DNA from: Archaeoglobales archaeon
GTDB lineage: Archaea > Halobacteriota > Archaeoglobi > Archaeoglobales > Archaeoglobaceae
NCBI GenBank assembly: GCA_003662985.1
Contig: QMZD01000056.1
Location: 1-8,633, forward strand
DNA length: 8,633 nucleotides
Direction of reading: 5' to 3'
The first letter of the stretch is position 1. The number at the start of each line of letters is the position of its first letter. The notes under the pieces were generated by a model, which did no database searches, was not told the DNA's origin, and saw nothing but the letters and a program-made list of their open reading frames with translations. A program made the translations under genes and the position numbers. Below are positions 1-5,662 of this stretch, one piece after another.

Positions 1-625
1 CGTAGGATCAACAGTCCCACCTCTAATCAAGTACCTGTCAGAAAAAGAAAACCTGAGAGTCCACACCGGATTGTTTCACCAAAATTTGGCTGAGCTTGTA
101 GATAAGGGCATAATAAAAGGCAAGTGTTCTGCTAGTGTAGCTGTACCTGATTCAAAAGATTTTTACAAGTGGTTACATCTTAATCCAAACGTAGAAATAA
201 GAAATCTCAATTACATCTATGATCCGATAATTATCTCAAAAATTCCTAAATTCGTTGCAGTCAATTCAGCTGTTGCCATCGATCTTCAGGGACAGGTAGT
301 ATCAACTACAATTGGGCCGAGGGTAATCAGTGGAATTGGTGGACTACTGGATTTCTGTAGGGGGGCAAAACTAAGCAAAGATGGAAAAAGTATAATCGTT
401 ATTGAATCAACCCACAAAAAGGGTTCTCGCATTAGACCTATGATAGCACCTGGTGATACGGTTTCGCTTACGAGCTATGACGTGGATTATGTAATTACGG
501 AGTATGGTGTTGCAAAAGTAGGTGAGAACTCTAGAAAAAAAATAGCAGAAGAGTTGATAAATGTAGCACATCCTGACTACCGAAAGACCTTACGAGAAGA
601 GGCTAGGAAGCTCAATTTAATATGA
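1..625 (+). CDS. Acetyl-CoA hydrolase / 4-hydroxybutyrate CoA-transferase family protein, C-terminal part
   Basis: This is the 3' part of a gene that begins before the window; the reading frame is open from base 2 and gives 207 residues to the TGA at 623-625. It matches the C-terminal domain of the acetyl-CoA hydrolase/transferase family, which moves CoA between short organic acids or hydrolyses the thioester in the cytoplasm. Recognisable blocks are PNVEIRNLNYIYDP, AVNSAVAIDLQGQVVSTTIG, SGIGGLLDFCRGA, DYVITEYGVA and INVAHPDYR, all in the family order. The family's catalytic Glu (Glu238 in Clostridium aminobutyricum AbfT, within HSEM) aligns with Gly at bases 68-70 (HTGL here), so either the mechanism differs or this is a distinct subfamily. 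The TTG at 71 is an internal Leu, not a start. The next gene follows after 26 bases on the same strand and is another CoA-transferase, which suggests an operon. The family is sure; the substrate is unknown. Confidence 0.88.
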   Translation, partial: VGSTVPPLIKYLSEKENLRVHTGLFHQNLAELVDKGIIKGKCSASVAVPDSKDFYKWLHLNPNVEIRNLNYIYDPIIISKIPKFVAVNSAVAIDLQGQVVSTTIGPRVISGIGGLLDFCRGAKLSKDGKSIIVIESTHKKGSRIRPMIAPGDTVSLTSYDVDYVITEYGVAKVGENSRKKIAEELINVAHPDYRKTLREEARKLNLI

Positions 626-651
626 AAAATGTTTAAAATAGAGGTGAAAAG

Positions 652-2247
652 ATGAGCGTTGAATTTGTGGAAAGTCGGGCTGCAGCTGCTTGTATTAGCG
701 ATGGTGATACAGTTGTGATTCAGTCTCTCGGTACAATTTCTATCCCCGAAGAAATACTAACAAGCATTGAGAACAGATTTTTGGAGACTGGTCATCCTAA
801 AGACTTGACACTTTTGTGCCCCGGACCTGCTGGTGACCCAAGTAGAAAAAAAGTGCTGGGATTCGATCATTTTGCGTATCCCGGAATGGTTAAAAGAATA
901 ATAACTACAACTTACGCATTATCGATGAGAATGCACGATTTAGTCGTTAACAACGAGGTCGAGGCTTATAATTTCCCTCTTGGTACCTTGTATCAATGGC
1001 TTCGTGAAATCGGAGCAGGTAAGCCTGGTCTAATTACAAAAGTCGGAATTGGGACAAAAGTTGACCCTAGGTATGGGGGGGGTAAGCTTAACGAAAAAAC
1101 GAAAGAAGATTTAGTCAAACTAATCACCTTAGATGGAGAAGAGTACTTATGGTATAAACCTATCAATATCAATGTAGCAATTCTTCGAGGAACGACCTCT
1201 GATGAGGAAGGCAACATTACTATGGAAAGTGAACCAAATTTAGGGGGAGCTAAAGCATCTGCGATGGCAGTAAAAAAGAATAAAGGAACTGTTATAGTTC
1301 AGGTATTACGACTATCAAAAGCAGGGTTATTAAATCCTAAGACTGTAATTTTACCAAGTATTTTAGTTGATAAAATTGTCGTATCGAGGGAACCAGAGAA
1401 ATATCATAGACAAACTGCCAGATTTTATTATAATCCAATGGTCAGCGGTGAAATAAATTCGCCTGTATATTTTGATAAATCAAAACCCCTTGAGTTCGAT
1501 AGGGTGGTGAGACTTCCCAATTTTCTAGTATATGGGAAGCTCAAATTAACTCCAAAAAAAATAATCGGTAAAAGAGCATCTTTGGAGATTAAAAAAGGTG
1601 ACATAGTGGCATTTGGTTGGGGAACATCAGAATATGCCGCATATGTTGCACAGGAGGATGGTATTCACCAGAATGCTACTTTTACAGTAGAAAGTGGCTG
1701 CATAGGGGGGATACTTCCGATTGGTAATTTCAATATACAATTAAACCCGAAAGCAATGGTAGATCCTACCGATATTTCAGAATACTACAACGGGATAGGT
1801 GTAGATGTGGGCTTCCTCGGTTTTGGGCAAGTAGATTGTAAGGGGAGAGTAAATGTGTCTAAACTTGGAACTAGGCTTTTTGGTCTGGGTGGCTTCATGG
1901 ATATTATCCACGGGGCGAGAAAAGTTGTGTTTTGTGGTACTTTTACACCAAATGTGAAAATAGAACTAGAAAACAATAAACTTAAAATTATCGAGGAAGG
2001 TAAACATAAGAGATTCGTTAAGGCTGTCGATACAATAGATTTCAATCCAGAATATTTAAAAGATCCGAAGGTTGTTTTGTATATCACTGAGAGATGTGTT
2101 TTCGAGCTAACAAGTAAAAATGAACTTATGTTAACGGAAGTGGCCCCAGGTGTTGATCTAAAAAAGGACATATTAGATAAAATGGATTTTCATCCAAAAT
2201 TGGACCCTGACCTCAAGGAGATGCCAAGAGAGATATTCGAGAGCTGA
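652..2247 (+). CDS. Propionate/acetoacetate-type CoA-transferase (family I)
   Basis: A 531-residue cytoplasmic CoA-transferase in which the alpha and beta halves are fused, the usual size for propionate CoA-transferase (Pct) and E. coli YdiF. Seen: an N-terminal half with DGDTVV (17-22) and GTISIP (27-32), EAYNFPLG (104-111), KVGIGTKVDPRYGGGK (130-145) and the GNIT block (187-190); then a C-terminal half from about residue 300 with the catalytic Glu347 in TVESGCIGG (345-353), NVSKLG (401-406), FCGTFT (427-432) and YITERCVF (477-484). By family knowledge Glu347 forms the glutamyl-CoA intermediate. The N-terminal loop reads IQSLG where Pct has a Ser-Gly-Phe-type loop, so acid specificity is open: acetate, propionate, butyrate, acetoacetate or lactate are all possible. 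The ATG is preceded by a good ribosome-binding site, GAGGTGA at 641-647. It lies 26 bases after another CoA-transferase and is probably cotranscribed with it. Confidence 0.92.
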   Translation: MSVEFVESRAAAACISDGDTVVIQSLGTISIPEEILTSIENRFLETGHPKDLTLLCPGPAGDPSRKKVLGFDHFAYPGMVKRIITTTYALSMRMHDLVVNNEVEAYNFPLGTLYQWLREIGAGKPGLITKVGIGTKVDPRYGGGKLNEKTKEDLVKLITLDGEEYLWYKPININVAILRGTTSDEEGNITMESEPNLGGAKASAMAVKKNKGTVIVQVLRLSKAGLLNPKTVILPSILVDKIVVSREPEKYHRQTARFYYNPMVSGEINSPVYFDKSKPLEFDRVVRLPNFLVYGKLKLTPKKIIGKRASLEIKKGDIVAFGWGTSEYAAYVAQEDGIHQNATFTVESGCIGGILPIGNFNIQLNPKAMVDPTDISEYYNGIGVDVGFLGFGQVDCKGRVNVSKLGTRLFGLGGFMDIIHGARKVVFCGTFTPNVKIELENNKLKIIEEGKHKRFVKAVDTIDFNPEYLKDPKVVLYITERCVFELTSKNELMLTEVAPGVDLKKDILDKMDFHPKLDPDLKEMPREIFES

Positions 2248-2339
2248 CAGAGTATGATTTTCTTAAAGCGTAAGGACAAAATAAAAAATTCTTGTTGAAT
2301 AATACTTAGAACCAAAAAAAGACTTAAATAAAGAACAAA

Positions 2340-3533
2340 ATGAGAGCATTACAGAGAATTCATTTGATTGTATTGATCTCTATTTTTGTTGTTCAAATTA
2401 TGGGTGCATGCGGAACACAAGGTTTATTATGCTTACTACCATACTTTAAATATCAATGGGGATTAAAAGAAGTTGAGGTGGGAGTTCTTACTTCACTAAT
2501 GTATACAGGGGTAGTATCCTTCTCAATAATTGGTGGTCAATTAACAGATCATTTTGGTGAGAAACGACTGATGTTTTGTGGTGTTTTGTTTATAGGTTTT
2601 ATGCTTTTCTTTTTAAGTTTTGCCAATAGTTATGTCATAGCTTTAATCACATTTTTTCTTCTTGGTGTGGGATATAGTACAATAAATCCGTCAACTAATA
2701 AAGCAATTATGGTATGGTTTCCCCATGTTGTTAGGGGGACAGCCATGGGACTGAAACAAACTGGCGTGACTATCGGTAGTGCTATTGCAGCTACAATATT
2801 ACCTATCATGGCCACCAATTTCTCATTGAGGATTAGTCTACAGATAGAAAGCATAATAGTTATGACTGGTGCACTTGTCTTTTATATAATCTACCCGGAA
2901 ATGTCTAAACAAAAGTTACCAGATCGAGTGAAACTACAAATTTCTCCAAATTTTCGGTATTTAGCGATTAACAAGAGCATTTTTCTCGTGAGTCTTATAA
3001 TGACACTTTTTATAGCAGTACAATTCTCTTTCGGAACTTTTTTAGTTATTGAACTAGTTGAAGTTTTTAATTTTCCTAAGATTGTAGCTGCTCAATATCT
3101 TGCAATAGCCTTTATAGCAGGTACGATAGGACGTGTTAGCTGGGGGCTTATTAGTGATCTTGTTTTTAGAGGATCACGAAAAACTACCCTAAATTTAATT
3201 ACAATTATTATAGCATTTACTACTGCTAGTTTTGCATATATCTCACTACTTAGTGAAGTTTCATGGTGGATCATTTTTCCTGTAGCTGTGTTAGGTTTCT
3301 CAGCAATGGGTTTTAATGCAGTTTATCTAACTTTTGTATCTGAACTTGCTGGAAAAAATCAAACTGGTAAAGCTACAGGTTTTACTTTATCTTTTGCATT
3401 TCTAGGTGCTATTTTAGGACCACCTCTGTTTGGATTTTTATTCCAAACATCTGGTACGTATTTTGTCCCATGGCTTCTTTTAACGATTTTTATGATATTA
3501 TGTTTTATAGGATTGCGAGTAGTGAGAGAATAG
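2340..3533 (+). CDS. MFS transporter, 12 transmembrane helices
   Basis: A 397-residue integral membrane protein of the major facilitator superfamily. Twelve hydrophobic segments can be drawn, roughly at 8-31, 45-67, 77-95, 97-118, 139-157, 169-186, 212-238, 248-270, 284-303, 309-331, 345-368 and 374-393. The MFS loop 2-3 motif is visible as GGQLTDHFGEKR (65-76), with a related loop at GRVSWGLISD (264-273) between helices 8 and 9. The block GTAMGLKQTGVTIGSA (133-148) is typical of the helix 4-5 region. The substrate cannot be read from the sequence; the two CoA-transferase genes just upstream make an organic acid anion a reasonable guess. The ATG has no Shine-Dalgarno sequence, and the gap of about 90 bases suggests its own promoter, though I could not place a convincing TATA box at the right distance. 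The next Met is residue 21, which would remove helix 1, so the first ATG is preferred. Confidence 0.9.
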   Translation: MRALQRIHLIVLISIFVVQIMGACGTQGLLCLLPYFKYQWGLKEVEVGVLTSLMYTGVVSFSIIGGQLTDHFGEKRLMFCGVLFIGFMLFFLSFANSYVIALITFFLLGVGYSTINPSTNKAIMVWFPHVVRGTAMGLKQTGVTIGSAIAATILPIMATNFSLRISLQIESIIVMTGALVFYIIYPEMSKQKLPDRVKLQISPNFRYLAINKSIFLVSLIMTLFIAVQFSFGTFLVIELVEVFNFPKIVAAQYLAIAFIAGTIGRVSWGLISDLVFRGSRKTTLNLITIIIAFTTASFAYISLLSEVSWWIIFPVAVLGFSAMGFNAVYLTFVSELAGKNQTGKATGFTLSFAFLGAILGPPLFGFLFQTSGTYFVPWLLLTIFMILCFIGLRVVRE

Positions 3534-3545
3534 GTAAAGGAAGAG

Positions 3546-3956
3546 GATACCTCTCAGAGAAAATAAAGAGTGAACTAAATCCTATTCCAACATACCACTT
3601 CTTCCTCTTTCTTTTGTTCTTTTTTCCTTAGCATATCCATTCATCCTCAACTGTGTATTTTGTTCTTGCTTATGTTGTAGCTCTCTTGTGTTTTTAAAAT
3701 TATTTGCAATACAACAGCGTTCCATATGTATTCTCTGTATGTTCCTTTATAGCTTCTATTTCCTCTTTGTTAAGTTCTTTACGGGTCTTCCTAGTTTTTT
3801 TAGCTTTGACATCTTTCCCGTTTTTCTGTATTCCCTGTGGATCTGATTTACTCTTGTTGATATTCCTTCTATCTCTGCTATTACTTTGGTTGGTGTTCCC
3901 TTCTTCTTTTCTCTGATTATCCATCTTATCGCTTTCTCATCTAATTTCACATAGGG
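3546..3956 (-). pseudogene. Decayed transposase fragment (IS481/ISA0963-like), N-terminal helix-turn-helix part
   Basis: Read on the - strand, this stretch encodes pieces of one protein in changing frames. From about 3956 the first frame gives YVKLDEKAIRWIIREKKKG and then ISTRVNQIHREYRKTGK and KKLGRP, the paired helix-turn-helix start and GRP linker of archaeal IS481-type transposases. At about 3783 one base appears lost, and the protein continues in another frame as KELNKEEIEAIKE. At about 3719 it shifts again to AVVLQIILKTQESYNISKNKIHS, at 3650 again to RMNGYAKEKRTK, and near 3615 to a Lys/Arg-rich piece with KKWYVG. Together these follow the order of such transposases up to just before the DDE catalytic core, which is absent. 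With at least four frame changes and no catalytic domain it cannot be functional. The true start was probably the GTG at about 3953; the open frame up to 4148 has no family similarity that I see. Confidence 0.72.
3597..3628 (+). terminator. Pyrimidine-rich tract, possible terminator for the MFS gene
   Basis: About 65-95 bases after the MFS stop codon the + strand is almost purely T and C, with T runs at 3608-3630. Archaeal termination often uses T-rich tracts without a hairpin. The tract also encodes the lysine/arginine-rich stretch of the dead transposase on the other strand, so its composition may have a different cause. Confidence 0.25.
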
Positions 3957-4107
3957 GTTAACTTGACAGTACCATTTCGAGATACTACAATTCGAGATGT
4001 CTTGATAATTTCTTTTATAGTGTTCTGTTCCCTCAACTTGCAAGCCATAAATTTCTTTCTCTGTATTTTTTATTTTGAAGACTCGCAGCACCAAAATAAA
4101 ATGATAT

Positions 4108-5079
4108 TTAAATAAGAGAATCAATTTTTTTAAATAATTTAAAATCAATTAAAATTCTTTTTAACTTTAAATCTAAATCAAATCCCATCTCCCACATAGG
4201 TGCAAATTGGTTTATTCCGGCTGATAAAATCATTAATCCTCTATTGTAATTAATAAACCCATAAGTATCACTTCCTGGGTGTGAGATAGCTAAGATGCTA
4301 CAAATCCCACGGGATTTAGCGACTTGAGCTTCCTTTTCTGCCTCAAAGATGCCGTATCTGCTAAAAGTTCTTATTCCAATGACAGCATTTCCTTCACCCT
4401 TCTCACAAATTTTGTTGACAGAAGTATAACCACCCCGCAAAAGTAAAGTTCCAGGATTTATAGTTGTGCCTTTGTAATTTATTAATTCTACAACTCTTGA
4501 TGGCGAACTATTTTTGTACTCGATTAGTCCAGCATATTCTGGATTTAGGGGTAACCCAATATTTAGCATGATTACATCGTGGACCAAGCTAGAAACGACA
4601 CCAATTCCCATTAACCCTTCAGGTACTCTAACTCCACCAATCTCAATCTCCTCATCAAATAAGCAAACTCGATTTGAAACCGACAATCCAGATCTAAATA
4701 CCTCATATATCAGTTCTAGTGCAAGGTCAACTTTGTCTTTATCTACGGTTGTAAAAATCGTTGGAACGGTTCCTTCTAAATTGTATAAGTCAAATGTTGA
4801 GTGAAGTAGATTGTATTCTAATATTTGGTGTGTTTCGAACGCTCTTTCGAACGTAATAGCTCTGTTTAAAGACTCAATTCCTTTCTCCGTGATTCTCCAT
4901 TTTGAATTTACTTTTTTGACTTTTTTCTCTTTATGTAATTCATTCAATGTATACCTAATCTTCTTTTCATCGGTAGCAATATTTTTGTTTTTAAGGTAAC
5001 TAAATAATTCTTGAGATGATAAATAATCAGAATATTCAAGTATTCTCAGTATCTCGATTGAAATAGGTTTTTTTGTCAC
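4108..5079 (-). CDS. NrpR-like transcriptional regulator: winged helix plus one DUF128 (NrpR regulatory) domain
   Basis: A 323-residue DNA-binding protein. Residues 1-72 form a winged helix of the type found at the N-terminus of NrpR (SIEILRILEYSDYLSSQELF, then KKIRYTLNELHKEKKVKKV and WRITEKG). Residues about 103-305 match the NrpR regulatory domain: ALELIYEVFRSGLSVSNRV, IGGVRVPEGLMGIGVV, LPLNPEYAGLIEY, ELINYKGTTINPGTLLLRGG and MILSAGINQFAPMWEMG. Classical methanogen NrpR, a repressor of nitrogen-assimilation genes released by 2-oxoglutarate, has two such domains; this protein has one. It follows dctQ by 6 bases and starts with GTG, its ribosome-binding site overlapping the dctQ stop. Next to a TRAP transporter subunit and a succinyl-CoA-ligase pair, a role in sensing a carboxylate and controlling this locus is more likely than nitrogen control; this is inference. 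The last 20 or so residues are AT-rich-coded and run into insertion-sequence debris, but the domain looks complete. Confidence 0.85.
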   Translation of the reverse strand: MTKKPISIEILRILEYSDYLSSQELFSYLKNKNIATDEKKIRYTLNELHKEKKVKKVNSKWRITEKGIESLNRAITFERAFETHQILEYNLLHSTFDLYNLEGTVPTIFTTVDKDKVDLALELIYEVFRSGLSVSNRVCLFDEEIEIGGVRVPEGLMGIGVVSSLVHDVIMLNIGLPLNPEYAGLIEYKNSSPSRVVELINYKGTTINPGTLLLRGGYTSVNKICEKGEGNAVIGIRTFSRYGIFEAEKEAQVAKSRGICSILAISHPGSDTYGFINYNRGLMILSAGINQFAPMWEMGFDLDLKLKRILIDFKLFKKIDSLI

Positions 5080-5085
5080 TCTTAT

Positions 5086-5092
5086 TCACCCC
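5086..5092 (-). promoter_or_regulatory. Ribosome-binding site of the regulator, overlapping the dctQ stop
   Basis: On the - strand GGGGTGA contains the TGA stop of dctQ and lies six bases before the GTG start of the regulator. It decides the GTG start and implies translational coupling of the two genes. Confidence 0.7.
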
Positions 5093-5574
5093 CCATCCTT
5101 CTTAGCAATCTGCTCATAAATCTCAACACAAAGTTGGAGCGAAAGTAGCAAAAGGCCGATACTTATGAACATGTAGACCAGAAAAAGAGGAAATTCTAGT
5201 GCACTCCACGAAGTCCACCACTCAAAATATGCTGTCATCGTAGTTGAAAGACATTGCTGAAAAAAAACAAGAAACGTTAGAAGAGCTATCAGATACAGTA
5301 TAGTTCTCAGGATTCTTCTATTTTTCGTGCTTAAGCGCTGGATTATCACCTCAACAGAGACGTGAACACCATTTTTAAGGCCCCATCCGGCGCCCATAAA
5401 AGTAATAAATATCATCAGATATATTGCAACTTCCAACTCCCAAACAGTTGGAAGTTTGAAAAAATAACGGGCTAAAGTTTCGTAGAAAATTATTCCGATC
5501 ATTAAAATCAAAATTGCTGAAGATAACCTTCCCATCCACTCGTTTATCATACGCATATATGTTCCTAGCCTCAT
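5086..5574 (-). CDS. dctQ: TRAP transporter small membrane subunit (DctQ family)
   Basis: A 162-residue membrane protein with four hydrophobic helices at about 15-37, 46-66, 91-112 and 126-150, the layout and length of DctQ, the small permease subunit of tripartite ATP-independent periplasmic transporters, which import dicarboxylates and other organic acids using an ion gradient. Family marks are YETLARYFF (31-39) followed by VWELEVAIYL (44-53), and the loop GLKNGVHVSVEVI (65-77). DctQ normally works with the large permease DctM and a binding protein DctP; neither is encoded in this window, although the flanks on both sides are visible, so the partners are elsewhere or lost. The first ATG has no Shine-Dalgarno sequence but lies about 30 bases after a TATA-like box, fitting a nearly leaderless mRNA. 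Met7 or Met9 are possible alternative starts; a GAGG stands 12 bases before Met7. Confidence 0.85.
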   Translation of the reverse strand: MRLGTYMRMINEWMGRLSSAILILMIGIIFYETLARYFFKLPTVWELEVAIYLMIFITFMGAGWGLKNGVHVSVEVIIQRLSTKNRRILRTILYLIALLTFLVFFQQCLSTTMTAYFEWWTSWSALEFPLFLVYMFISIGLLLLSLQLCVEIYEQIAKKDGG

Positions 5575-5599
5575 ATTTTTGTTCTTTTTTCTTTAGTAG

Positions 5600-5607
5600 T
5601 TTAAAAA
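5600..5607 (-). promoter_or_regulatory. TATA box for dctQ and the regulator
   Basis: The - strand reads TTTTTAAA here, about 30 bases before the dctQ ATG at 5574. With the usual archaeal spacing of about 26 bases, transcription would begin near 5577, leaving a leader of only a few bases, which agrees with the lack of a Shine-Dalgarno sequence at the first ATG. Confidence 0.45.
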
Positions 5608-5612
5608 TTTAA

Positions 5613-5627
5613 CGGGTATTTGAACCG
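5613..5627. promoter_or_regulatory. Imperfect palindrome between the divergent promoters, candidate operator
   Basis: CGGGTATTTGAACCG has matching outer arms (CGG/CCG) and also reads as GGT-N6-ACC. It stands out as GC-richer than the surrounding AT-rich sequence and lies between the two TATA boxes, where a bound regulator could block both directions. It is not the GGAA-N6-TTCC site described for methanogen NrpR, so assigning it to the neighbouring NrpR-like protein is a guess from position. Confidence 0.3.
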
Positions 5628-5639
5628 AAAATTATATTA
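5625..5639 (+). promoter_or_regulatory. BRE/TATA promoter of the sucCD operon, leaderless
   Basis: A purine-rich CCGAAAA (5625-5631) followed by TTATATTA (5632-5639) looks like an archaeal BRE plus TATA box. The box centre is about 27 bases from the A of the sucC ATG at 5663, the distance expected if transcription starts at the ATG. The bases just before the ATG contain no Shine-Dalgarno sequence, which supports a leaderless mRNA and this start. Confidence 0.6.
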
Positions 5640-5662
5640 ATTATTTTCTCCACGATCAATCT

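Larger units (their letters stand above)
3541..3989 (-). mobile_element. Remnant of an insertion sequence
   Basis: The 574 bases between the MFS stop and the regulator stop hold no intact gene. Most of the space is the broken transposase described separately. The sequence starting TGTAGTATCTCGAAATGG on the - strand at 3989, about 35 bases before the probable transposase start, sits where the terminal inverted repeat of such an element would lie, but no matching second end is visible, as expected if the distal half was deleted. From 3990 to 4107 I see only AT-rich, nondescript sequence. A short inverted repeat, AGAGG-ATA-CCTCT at 3542-3554, follows the MFS gene; its significance is unclear. 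Confidence 0.5.

Noticed and set aside
71..73. TTG at 71 as the start of the first gene
   Set aside because: The frame is open to the window edge and residues before it (VGSTVPPLIKYL, RVHTG) match the family, so the gene begins upstream.
2323..2330. CTTAAATA just before the MFS ATG as its TATA box
   Set aside because: It is only about 10 bases from the ATG, so transcription would begin inside the gene; not a usable promoter for this start.
3542..3554. Short hairpin AGAGG-ATA-CCTCT as an intrinsic terminator
   Set aside because: A five-base stem with a three-base loop and no T run directly after it; too weak.
3704..3916. Hydrophobic 70-codon + strand frame resembling a small membrane protein
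   Set aside because: It is the antisense of the Lys/Glu-rich transposase remnant, whose A-rich codons read as Leu/Phe/Ser on the other strand; it has no ribosome-binding site.
3960..4148. N-terminal extension of the transposase frame up to a Met at 4148
   Set aside because: It overlaps the regulator gene, has no transposase similarity and precedes the likely start near 3953; chance open frame.
5613..5627. Palindrome as a classical NrpR operator
   Set aside because: Sequence and arm spacing differ from GGAA-N6-TTCC; kept only as a generic operator candidate.
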